Below are positions 11,287-19,913 of a DNA stretch of 64,000 bases, in pieces (position 1 is the stretch's first letter; each line of letters begins with the position of its first letter). The notes beneath the pieces are model-generated. The model was given only the letters and a program-made list of their open reading frames with translations. It ran no database searches and was not told the DNA's origin. The translations under genes and the position numbers were made by a program. Source of the stretch: Dermacentor variabilis (taxonomy: Eukaryota; Arthropoda; Arachnida; Ixodida; Ixodidae); NCBI RefSeq assembly GCF_050947875.1, contig NC_134571.1:224140024-224204023 (forward strand), read 5' to 3'.

Positions 11287-12606
11287 TCAAAGAAGCTGTC
11301 GACAAATAAAGGGCTTTAAACGGGTGACATGGGAAAGTTCAGCCTTCGCTGACCGTCGGCCATTTGACGTGAGGCGTGCTGTGCGGTAGGTTAATTCGCT
11401 GATACGATCAGTAATAACATAGGGTCCAACATAGTGGCCCCGCAGTTTTTCACATAATCCACGTTTTCTGGTTGGTTTCCAGAGCCACGCTAAATCACCA
11501 GGGTCATAAATCACGTGTCGGCGTCAGCGGTCTTCGTGTGCCTTCGAGCGGTCTTGTGAAACAAGAGTGCGCAATGGAGCAAGTCGTCGGGCTTTTTCAG
11601 CGAGACAGACTGTCTCGAATATACAAAGATTATCGTGGCTTGAAAATGGGAAGATAGTGTCTAGTGTATAACGAGGCGCACGACCATAAAGAAGAAAGAA
11701 GGGACTGTAGCCCGTAACTTCGTGCTGTGAGGTGTTAAATGCGTACGTAATGAAAGGTAGCAGGCTGTCCCAGTTCTTATGATCTGACCCGACGTAAATG
11801 GACAGCATGTTAGTAAGAATACTGTTCGTGCGTTCCGTAAGGCCATTTCTTTGTGGATGATACGGGTAGGGATGTCGAAAACTTGAAGCACATGAACCCA
11901 GCATCTCTTCGACCACGTCTGCAGTGAACAGCCGCCCACTATCGCTGATGATGACTCTGGGAGGTACATGTCGAAGAATGACAAAATGCAGCACAAAAAT
12001 ACACACTTCGGTAGCAAGAGCCGATGTCGCAGCTGTCTCACAGTAGCATGGTTAGTGATCGGCACAAACGACAATCCAGCAATTCCCACCAGATGACCGC
12101 GGGGAAGGACCGAAAAGGTCGATGCCAACTTTCTCAAACGGTATGCTGGGGGTGGCACTGGGTGTAGTCGACTAGGAAGACCACTCGTCGGACGCTTGTG
12201 ACGTTGGCACTCGCTGCAGCTGGACACGTACTGGGCGGTCGCCTGGCACATTTTAGGCCAGTAGAACCTTTCTTGAAGGCAGTAGAGCGTTCGCGCAAAT
12301 CCCAAACCACCAGATGTTGGATCGTCGTGCATTTCGCTCAAGATGGAGACACGGAGACCCTCCGGGACCACCAGAAGATATCTTGGGCCGGTAGCAGAAT
12401 AATTCTTTTTTGAAGAAGCCGTCACGAAAGCAGAAACGAGTGGATGGTGCTGATTGCCTTGCAGTAATGAGCAGTGGTTCTAAAGTTTTGTCATTTGGTT
12501 GCTCGGCCTTGAGGATATTTATATCAGGAAATCCCGGCTCCAGTGATGCGATATAGCGGTCGAAGTTGTCCGCGTCGCAGTCCGTTGTTGGAAGCGGCGT
12601 GCGCAA
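11287..12606 (-). pseudogene. Element A integrase, broken
   Basis: Minus-strand order: an N-terminal block with the zinc-finger region (EMHDDPTSGGLGFARTL, CSECQRHK) at about 12340-12190, the catalytic core and the C-terminal domain. Frame jumps occur near 12140 and 12000. The second zinc-finger histidine, normally in SGHLG, is glycine here. The core retains VIISDSGRLFTADVVEEMLG with the second catalytic aspartate, and YHPQRNGLTERTNSIL with the glutamate. The first aspartate region is disrupted. The C-terminal stretch at 11514-11287 (DPGDLAWLWKPTRKRGLCEK to VTRLKPF) matches the GPY/F-type tail of gypsy integrases. The enzyme would join cDNA to the host chromosome; this copy is non-functional. 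Confidence 0.78.
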
Positions 12607-12641
12607 GAGGCGGTCAGTGTCGGCGTGCCGGCGGCCGCTTT

Positions 12642-12707
12642 ACTGTGAACGAAAAGTCCTTTTGCAAGTCATATTACTGTAAAAGAAAAGTCCAACGTGC
12701 AAGCTGG
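12642..12707. repeat. Short imperfect tandem duplication in element A
   Basis: Two units of about 33 bp, each running from TTACTGT through GAAAAGTCC to GCAAG, lie side by side between the RNase H and integrase regions of element A. They add to the frame damage there. Confidence 0.6.
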
Positions 12708-12813
12708 CCTGACAGATCACGGAGATTAACCAGCCAGCAAAGAGAATGATGGTCTGTCACCACAGTGAAGGGGCGCCCGTACAGGTATGACCGGAAGCGC
12801 TGTACTGCGAAAA

Positions 12814-14297
12814 TCACTGCAAGACATTCTTGCTCTGTGACGGTGTGGTTGCGCTAGGACTTAAAGAGCGAATCGCACAGGCGACGACGTGTTCTTTGGT
12901 GTCGAAGCGTTGAATAAGGACAGCGCCGATGTCAATACCGCTAGCGTCCTTACGAACTTCCATGGGAACCGCATGGTGGAATTGTCGGATAATGGGATGC
13001 GACGTCAAAAGAGACTTCAGCTCACGAAAACTAGCCTCAAATTCAGGAGTCCATTCAGAGAGAACGCCCTTCTGGAGGAGGCATGTGAGTGGATAGGCGA
13101 TGTTGGCAAATCTATGAATAAACCGGCGAAAGTATGAGCAAAAGCCCTAAGAAAGTGCGCAGCTCTTTTAAATGGTGAGCTTGCTCAACGGCTTCCACCG
13201 TAGCAGTCGTCGCTGGATCGCGTCGTATACCGTCCTTATCCACTGGGTATCCTAGAACCAATGTTCGCCGCTCTCCAAAAAGACCCTTCTTCGAGTTGAG
13301 CACCAAACCCGCTTTGCCCAAGCAGTCTAGCACAAGATCGAGACGTGCGTTGTGCTCACTGAACGTGCGCCGGAAAATCGCTACATCGTCTAGATAGCAC
13401 ATGCATACTTCCCACTTCAAACCACGCAGGATGTTGTCCATTAAGCGCTCGAAAGTTGCAGGCGCATTACGGAGCCCGAACGGCATCACATTAAATTCAA
13501 AAAATTCATCTGGCGTTACAAATGCCAGATGCCAGCTGCGACATCGGCTCTTGCTACCGAAGTGTGTATTCTTGTGCTGAATTTTGTCATTCTTCGAAAT
13601 GTACCTCCCAGAGTCATCATCAGCGATACTGGGCGGCTGTTCACTGCAGACGTGGTCGAAGAGATGCTGGGTTCACGTGCTTCAAGTTTTCGACATCCCT
13701 ACCCGTATCATCCACAAACAAATGGCCTTACGGAACGCACGAACAGAATTCTTACTAACATGCTGTCCATTTACGTCGGGTCAGATCATAAGAACTGGGA
13801 CAGCCTGCTACCTTTCATTACGTACGCATTTAACACCTCACAGCGCGAAGTTACGGGCTACAGTCCCTTCTTTCTTCTTTATGCTCGTGCGCCTCGTTAT
13901 ACACTAGACACTATCTTCCCATTTTCTCCTTGTCTGCCTTGTGCATAGGAATCTGCCAGTACCCCGACCTCAAGTCAACAGACGAAAAGGAAAACGCTGA
14001 TGAAAGGCAGTCGATAACATCATCAATACGCGGAAGAGGATATACGTCCATTTTGGTAATGGTGTTGAGGCGGCGGTAGTCAACACAAAATTGCCATGTA
14101 TCATCTTTCTTTTTAAGGAGAATCACTGGCGCTGCCCATGGATTACAGGATTCTTGGATTACATTCTTTTTTAGCATTTCTCGGACTTGGTCGTTGATCA
14201 CCTTGCGTTCCGATGGTGAGACTCTGTACGGCTTCTGTCGCAAAGGTTGGGCAGATCCCGTATCTATGCGATGATGTATACGAGAAGGAGGAAACAA
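12814..14297 (-). pseudogene. Element A reverse transcriptase-RNase H, split by an inverted insert
   Basis: RT begins around 14297 (minus) with KPYRVSPSERKVINDQV, CVDYRRLNTITKMDVYPLPR and [20 protein letters not shown], which carries the first catalytic aspartate. It stops at about 13926 and resumes at about 13531 with VTPDEFFEFNVMPFGLRNAP and CMCYLDDVAIF (YLDD, catalytic). The 395 bases between are a plus-strand integrase piece. RNase H follows at 13110-12730, with MEVRKDASGIDIGAVLIQRF near 12950 and further frame breaks. Apart from the insert, RT is one of the better preserved parts of this element. The function would be cDNA synthesis in a cytoplasmic virus-like particle. Confidence 0.8.
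13532..13926 (+). pseudogene. Inverted integrase segment inside element A RT
   Basis: The plus strand here encodes an integrase-core piece (VPPRVIISDTGRLFTADVVE, YHPQTNGLTERTNRIL, GYSPFFLLYARAPRYTLDTI). It is near-identical to the minus-strand integrase of the same element at about 11645-12035. It is therefore an inverted duplicate of element A's own 3' region placed within its RT. Only a few host codons are missing at the site, and no target duplication or LTR is attached. The right junction (13922-13926, TTTTC) is shared by both source sequences. Extra bases (AGATGC) lie at the left junction. Confidence 0.85.
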
Positions 14298-14639
14298 TGA
14301 TGGCCCCTCTGGCTGCTAAAAGTCAAACAGTCGAACATGGTTTAGAAGAATATTCGCCACTTCGTGACGCTGTTTGCTGCTGAGTGACTATGTTCACAAC
14401 AGTTAGAATTGAGGAGTGCGCAGCAGGGCATGCATTAACAAAATGGAGTTCATCCGCGGGATCAGGGGCCTCTGTAAGATTGGCGAACGACAGCACTTGA
14501 CCTGCATGGTAGGCGACAAGTTTCAGACGCTGTGGTAGTATTGCAGGTTCACTCGAACAGTTTAAGGCCCACAAGTTAGCGCGTCCCTGAACAACTGAAA
14601 GTGTAAAATACGGTATCAGCACATTCCTTTTGATGCAAC

Positions 14640-15110
14640 TCAGATGAACGGGCTCCACGGATGCGTCAAACGTCCCGTTGGTGGTACGGAAACAGGCAAC
14701 TGAAACACACGTTGCGGATAAAGGAGTGACAACTGTATCCTTGGATGCACAAAGCACACTTTCATGATACGGTGGGCCTTCCATAAACGCAGCAGAAAGC
14801 TCATACCTACACTGATTTCTCTCGTTTTAAAGTCAGCAGTGGCACCATACAGTTTCGAAAAATCAAGGTCCAGGATTACGTCATACGCAGAATGAGATAG
14901 AACAGCGAACTCTGCGTTAAATATTTGACCACCCAAGGTGATGTCTGCATTGCACACGCCGACAGGATACAACTCCCCACTCACTCCGCAAAACGCATCG
15001 GCATGGTCCCAGCGAAACATCACTTTTCGCCTATAGGAGGCTCTTAAACGCAAGACTCATCACTGAAACGGTTGCTCCGGTGTCCACTAAGGCCATTGAT
15101 GAAACTTCGG
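14640..15110 (-). pseudogene. Element A retropepsin-like protease, broken
   Basis: Minus strand around 15115-15050 reads SSMALVDTGATVSVMS, with the aspartic-protease active site DTGA at about 15087-15076. After a frame change the fold continues at 15053-14800 with ADITLGGQIFNAEFAVLSHS and AYDVILDLDFSKLYGA. The V-I-L-D-L-D-F stretch is the usual flap-distal I-L-G-x-D-F motif in altered form. It would cleave the Gag-Pol polyprotein. The region 14640-14320 between it and the RT is a linker with no domain that I recognise. Confidence 0.72.
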
Positions 15111-15469
15111 CTGTTAATATACACACCATATTCTTAAACATACAAATGGTTGGAGGTATCTCTGCCGACATCAAAGATTGTCCAGCGACCTCAACTCCAA
15201 CGGCCGCGCTGATTAGTTTCCGGAGGGGGCGACGGGTAGCGACTCCTCAGAGAGGGCGATCGGCTTACGCGAGGAGCGGGTGGTAGTGTCAAGATGCGAT
15301 CAGATACCGGAGAACGGTCCCGCAGCGGCTGCGGCTGCTGGTGAGGCAAGCTTCCTGGCTATGTGTGCGAGGGTGAATACGTTTCGCCCAGGGGAGCACG
15401 GTACCGCCTACACATCGTCGATCGGTCGAACCTCGGTGGTTGACGGCGATTGCAGTACCTAACAATGTG

Positions 15470-16482
15470 ACCCAAGTCGCCACAGCTATAACACACCGGT
15501 AAACGACAATCGATGAACTGCTCCTCGAAGCGCTCAGCCGTGGGGGGTCGTGTAGCAGAGCCAAGCGGCTGAGCCTGCTGCACAGGAGAAACGGTCGGTC
15601 TGCGTGCAAACCTGCTGCGGCGACGGTGTTCTGCAAGTCAGTGTTCGGGCGTAAATGTGCCCTCACGTGGCCATGGAGCTCCTCTGTAATTGACGTCTGT
15701 GACACATACCGACAGTTGCCACGAAGCGGAGGGTGCTGCAGGCGCCATGTGTTGCGGGTAATAAGCGTCAGGCTGTTGTATGTTTTATGACGTTGCGCGC
15801 AAGTTCCTGGTGTCGCAGTCGTTCTTCACCCACGATCTGCCGCATATATACGAAAGATCGGTGGATGGGCTCTCTCATCGATGCTGGCAACGGTTGTCAC
15901 ATTCGCAAGGCGTCCAAATTTTGGCACAATGCGACGTGTTTTTGTACAGCTTGAGGATTTCTTCTATGTGTGTAGTGCATGCTTCTCCAGGAGTTTGAGC
16001 TCTTTGAGCCAGTGTTCTCTCGGCGTGTTTCTGTTTGGCATGGGAGTCACCAAAACACTTCTTAATTTCCTCAACGAAGCGCTCCCACATTGTAAGGGGG
16101 AGTCTTTGCGGTTTTCATAACACATCAGCGCTGTCTCACTCAGAAACGGTATGACATATTCAAGCTGAGTGACAAAATCCCAATGGTTGTAGCGGCTCAC
16201 CTTTGCGTGGTGCGTCAGCCACTCGTCGACGTCTTCGCCCACTTTTCCCGCGATCGAGCGGGCTTCCATGCAGCGCTGCAAATGTCCAACTGGTGCTGAC
16301 CTTTGAGCAGGTAAAACTAGAGTTGGCATTTGTCCACCTCCGTCCTGAGCCACATAGGGAAGGTCGTTGTCAATAGACCGGCAAGACGACAGCTCCGGCG
16401 AAGTTCTAGGTGCTGCGACTGCGTGGTACGTTCCCAGCACCTCCACCACTATTTTACGCCCACGAAAGGCGTTTATTGTCAA
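15470..16482 (-). pseudogene. Element A gag with zinc knuckle, broken
   Basis: Capsid-type gag sequence on the minus strand: DVDEWLTHHAKVSRYNHWDF, VTQLEYVIPFLSETALMCYE, then in another frame MWERFVEEIKKCFGDSHAKQ with EACTTHIEEILKLYK. A CCHC knuckle, CYSCGDLGHIVRYCNRR, follows at about 15500-15450. At least two frame changes separate these parts. The family is the retrotransposon gag fold that builds the particle and binds RNA. The N-terminal region at 16482-16380 overlaps the primer-binding site and LTR edge, so the true start is unclear. Confidence 0.7.
16433..16448 (-). other. Element A primer-binding site
   Basis: Minus strand reads TGGTGGAGGTGCTGGG just inside the right (5') LTR. The same motif with GCGGGG sits at the corresponding place in elements B and D, which supports its role as the tRNA-primed start of minus-strand cDNA. 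Confidence 0.6.
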
Positions 16483-16636
16483 GCCAGGTAGAGTTAGACG
16501 CGATGGCCTTGATTAGCTGAGCGCCTGTCGAGATTCAGCTAGCCAGCCGCACGACGTCTTCCTCGTTCACCTTTCTTGGATGCCCCTCATACTGTTTGTT
16601 GAGGCGGACACCCACTAGGCACGTAAGGGTGTCGCA
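16450..16636 (-). repeat. Element A 5' LTR
   Basis: Inner edge is set by the primer-binding motif at 16433-16448. The outer edge is TGCGACACCC on the minus strand, followed outward on the plus strand by ATAT. The distal 105 bp match the left LTR; the proximal part has no clear partner there. Confidence 0.6.
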
Positions 16637-16646
16637 ATATATATAT

Positions 16647-16931
16647 TGCCGCCTGCATTGCGAGAACACAAGACGACCGCCACATCCCAACTGCGTTTCA
16701 AAGAGCCGCCACACCGCAAGCGTCAAGAAAAGCACCGCAAGGCAACGCTGGGCCGGTGCTGACAGACCGGCGGCTCGTGCGCGGGAATCGGACTAGCACG
16801 CGACAGGAGGCGACAAAGAAGAGAACGAAGTTAGAAGAAACGAAGCTCAAAGGACGTTTTTGTTGACGGGCACAGGTTCGCCCAGAATAAATTAGTTTGC
16901 GTAGAAAAGGCCGTCGTAACTGTTGGTTACA
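16647..16931 (+). repeat. Element B 5' LTR
   Basis: 285 bp starting TGCCGCC and ending GTTGGTTACA, matched by 28780-29060. Contains an AATAAA at 16886-16891 in the expected downstream part. Begins in a short AT repeat next to the end of element A. Confidence 0.88.
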
Positions 16932-16935
16932 TATC

Positions 16936-16951
16936 TGGTGGAGGTGCGGGG
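16936..16951 (+). other. Element B primer-binding site
   Basis: TGGTGGAGGTGCGGGG begins four bases after the 5' LTR and ends with the pattern expected for the complement of a tRNA 3' CCA end. The same motif is used by D and, with variation, by A. Confidence 0.7.
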
Positions 16952-16952
16952 C

Positions 16953-18340
16953 ATGATTTCAAGCCAAACACGTGCCAGGAAAGGTAGCCCGGATCCCCGA
17001 AGTTTGGAGCCAACGGAATTAACGCCTGTCCACCAACGCACGAGCCGCCGCATACGAGGTGAGGCCCCCGAGTTTGGTCCTCTCGCCGATTCACCAAGGG
17101 CCGCGGCAGCAGTCAGCCTAGGTACCAGGGCGATGGCTAGCCAAGTAATGCCTCCTCACATCGTCGTTGATTCACCCCGGACGCCAGAATCCTTTCACAG
17201 AGATGCATTCGAGGATGCCGGGGACTGGCTCGAAAACTTCGAGCGTGTCGCCAGATGTAACGGTTGGGCCGAAACAAAGAAACTCCGGTATGTGTACTTC
17301 GCGCTGGAGGAATCTGCGCGCACGAGGTGGTTTCAAAGCCATGAAGCGTCGTTATCATCGTGGAACGAGTTCCGACGAGAGCTGCTTGCTACGTACCCGA
17401 GCACGGACCGCAGAGAGAGGGCAGAAGCCGCTCTTAAGGCGAGGAACCAGCGGAACAACGAAAGTGTGACCATGTACATTGAGGATATGACCCACCTCTT
17501 CCGCCGAGCCGATCCAAACATGGCTGAGGACAAGAAATTGCGGCACCTAATGCGCGTGTGAAACAGGAGCTTTTTGCCGGCCTGGTTCGTAATCCGCCCC
17601 GCACTGTAGCCGAATTTCAATCAGAGGCGACGACGATGGAGAAGACGCTGCAGCAGCGTGCGAGGCAGTAGAACAGAGATGTAAGCCTCGCATCATTTGA
17701 AGTTGGGTCAGGAGCCCTCTCCAAAAACATGGACATCCTACGCGAAATGGTGAGGTCCGTCGTAAGGGAAGAGCTGCAGAAACTGCAACTGGCTCAAAGC
17801 CCTCCTCCAGTGTCCTCACTTGCCGATGTCATACGCGAAGAAGTCCGGCAAGTAATTTGTGAGCCAGAGCCTCAGGTACGGCCCCGCGCACAGCCAGAGC
17901 GTCAGCCGCGCATATCGTACGCCCAAGCTTTACGCCAGGACCTAGGACGCACCGACTTTGGACGAACGGCCACAATACCCCAGGTACTTCCTCGCAATGT
18001 GCCGCCCATGGCAGAAGGAAGGCCACGTAAAAGCGATGTATGGCGCACTACAGACCGGCGTCCCCTCTGCTACCACTGTGGAGAGGCTGGTCACCTATAC
18101 CGGCAATGCCAGTATCGCCGAGTAGGACTGCGTGGCTTCTTTGTGAATGCGCCTTGCCCTCGAAACGGTGAGCGCCCTGATGAAATTGAAGCATTTTTGT
18201 CCACGCGCCAAACTATTCGAAACCCCCTGCAACATGAACCTCGATCGGCAGCGCGTGTGCGTTATAGGTCGCCCAGTCCGCGTCCCTCTTCCATTTCACC
18301 AAGGCGTCGCTCACAAAGTCCGCGACGGGAAAACTAGAGC
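16953..18340 (+). pseudogene. Element B gag, broken
   Basis: The first frame (16953-17561) contains the capsid-like region AFEDAGDWLENFERVARCNG, YVYFALEESARTRWFQSHEA and SVTMYIEDMTHLFRRADPNM, closely parallel to the gag of element D. It ends at a frameshift where D reads straight through (MRVVKEQLFAGL in D). The sequence resumes in another frame with ELFAGLVRNPP, meets a stop near 17670, then continues in the frame 17729-18337. That last part carries the CCHC knuckle CYHCGEAGHLYRQCQYRR near 18069-18122 and an arginine/serine-rich tail. The product would be the particle protein and RNA-binding nucleocapsid. Confidence 0.8.
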
Positions 18341-18465
18341 CAGCGACGTCTGGAGGCAAGGCCGCTGACTCCTGGAACACCGAAGGCCCTCCATCGCCAA
18401 TCCGACAAGACGACGGCAGTGACGAACCGACGAACCAGTGCAGTGATGACGCCGTTACTTCTGAG

Positions 18466-18705
18466 TTGCGCGTCATCGTCGACGACTTCGAAGTGACTAC
18501 GCTGATAGACACTGGTGCGGACTATTCAGTTATTAGCAGTGTACTCGCCAGAAAATTGAAAAAGGTATTGACCCATTGGACCGGACCTGCAATACGTACA
18601 GCGGGGGGACACTTAGTCGACCCCGTTGGAATGTGCACAGCAAGAATTGGCATTACAGGCTTTACATACGTCAGCAGCTTTATTGTTCTCCCTGAGTGTT
18701 CCCGT
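18466..18705 (+). pseudogene. Element B protease, 5' part, interrupted by element C
   Basis: Encodes LRVIVDDFEVTTLIDTGADY with the aspartic-protease active site DTGA at 18508-18519, then RTAGGHLVDPVGMCTARIGI and SSFIVLPECSR. The frame breaks at 18705 where element C begins. The missing second half (LILGMDFLQTNGAIIDLQ) continues at 25446, showing that C landed in an existing protease gene. CCGT at 18702-18705 is repeated at 25442-25445. Confidence 0.92.
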
Positions 18706-18878
18706 TATTTGGGATCCCACCGATGGCATCGGTTGTTGGGAACTCGGCGCTGACGCCCGTGGTTGTACCTGGGTCGCAAGCCCCAAGGGTAGCGTTGGCC
18801 TGGCGGCCTGGGGTACAACTGGAAGCATCCGAAGGTCCCGGCAAAGCATGAGTCGACTGGTAACAACAAAACAACTTG

Positions 18879-18884
18879 TTTATT
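18879..18884 (-). terminator. Polyadenylation signal in element C 3' LTR
   Basis: Minus-strand AATAAA lies downstream of the TATA-like box of the same LTR, as expected for the R-region poly(A) signal. The same hexamer is at 24896-24901 in the 5' LTR. Confidence 0.55.
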
Positions 18885-19098
18885 TTAACATCGCAAAGAG
18901 TTGGCGGTCAGGTTGACCGAAGTAGAGAGACGGGAGAGCACTTTACTCAACAGAAGAAATCGGAGCCCTCCTCTTGGCGTCCGGGGGCAGCTGTTTTTAT
19001 ACTCTCGCAGTTGAGGGCAAGAAGGAACCCCTCAATAGACGAGCACGTGATTGTACAATGGGCTAAGGTGACGCACACTGCCGCCGGTCGGGCACAAA

Positions 19099-19257
19099 GA
19101 CTGGAAGGAGAGGGTGACCCCTGCTGTCGCATCGCCTGGTTCGGGTACAATGACTGGAAGGAGAGGGTGACCCCTGCTTTCGCATCGCCTGGTTCGGGCA
19201 CAATGACTGGAAGGAGAGGGTGACCCCTGCTGTCGCATCGCCTGGTTTGGGCACAAT
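19099..19257. repeat. Three 53-bp tandem repeats in the element C LTR
   Basis: Units start at 19099, 19152 and 19205, each opening GACTGGAAGGAGAGGGTGAC. The matching array in the other LTR (25116-25272) has a 2-bp deletion in its second unit. They lie in U3, upstream of the TATA-like box in transcription sense, so they could act as repeated control elements. Confidence 0.88.
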
Positions 19258-19426
19258 GGCACATACACTCACACACGCACATGAAGACACGTGGCATCGG
19301 AACATGCCTGGAAACGCCTGGAAACGCCTGGCGGGGAGCGTTGCGGCGACGCCGAACGGGCCAAAATGTCTGCCGCCCCGCCGAAGTCGCGCCGGCAAAA
19401 CCGCGTGTCGCAGGCGAAACGCAACA

Positions 19427-19913
19427 GACCGCCCCGCCGGGGGAAGGAGATCCCGATGGACAGGGGACTGCATCCGCTGTCCGGAGGGATGTCGCTCGAT
19501 GATGCTCATAACCGAAGTCGGGCGTCCCTCGACGTTTCTTGAGCGCAGCGCACAGAGAAGGCCTCGTTCTCTCGTTCAGGTTCGCACGGGACACTGCAAA
19601 GTGACTTCGGGAGAGTTCACATTTTTGTTCTCGTTCCCGGCAAGCGTTAGAACTACGCTGAAACTCAACCGCTCACTCAGCAAGCACGGCACAACCCTCA
19701 CTAAGCCCTGCCAGGCTCTTTCCCCTTTTTATACCACTGCCTAGTTCCTTACAGTAGTCTAGCATCACTCAGAACGCGTCCACAAATTGAAAAATTGCAC
19801 TAGAAAGCATATCATCACTTTGAAACACTAAAGAAAAGCAATATGTTAAAAAAAAAATCCTGCCTCAGGAAGAAAAACATCAGTAACAAACAATTTTTAG
19901 GCTGATTCCTACG
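19427..19913 (-). other. Element C 3' untranslated region
   Basis: Lies between the stop of gag-pol (19914) and the 3' LTR. No envelope-like frame is present. The last bases before the LTR are G-rich (minus strand GGCGGGGCGG), a possible though not classic polypurine tract. Confidence 0.6.

Larger units (their letters stand above)
11148..16636 (-). mobile_element. Element A: decayed Ty3/gypsy LTR retrotransposon
   Basis: Minus-strand element bounded by related 105-bp segments at 11148-11252 and 16532-16636 that begin (minus strand) TGTGACACCC and TGCGACACCC. A purine-rich tract sits inside the left copy (11253-11263). A primer-binding-like TGGTGGAGGTGCTGGG sits inside the right LTR. Gag, protease, RT, RNase H and integrase follow in the ordinary gypsy order, all broken by stops and frameshifts. 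By eye the LTR segments differ at about 14 of 105 sites, so it is an old copy. A 0.4-kb inverted piece of its own integrase interrupts the RT. Element B lies ten bases beyond its right end. Confidence 0.82.
18706..19426 (-). repeat. Element C 3' LTR
   Basis: 721 bp; on the minus strand it begins TGTTGCGTTTCGCC and ends ATCCCAAATA (the other copy ends CCCAAACA). Contains a TATA-like TATAAAAA (18994-19001, minus), an AATAAA (18879-18884, minus) about 115 bp downstream of it, and three 53-bp tandem units (19099-19257). Confidence 0.92.

Noticed and set aside
19099..19257. CRISPR-like array (three regular 53-bp repeats)
   Set aside because: Units are directly tandem with no spacers, lie inside an LTR, and the genome is eukaryotic.
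18947..19744. Open frames of 150-215 codons in the element C LTR and 3' region
   Set aside because: Their repeats (PNQAMRQQGSPSPS) come from the 53-bp U3 repeat; both strands and several frames are open and no domain is present.
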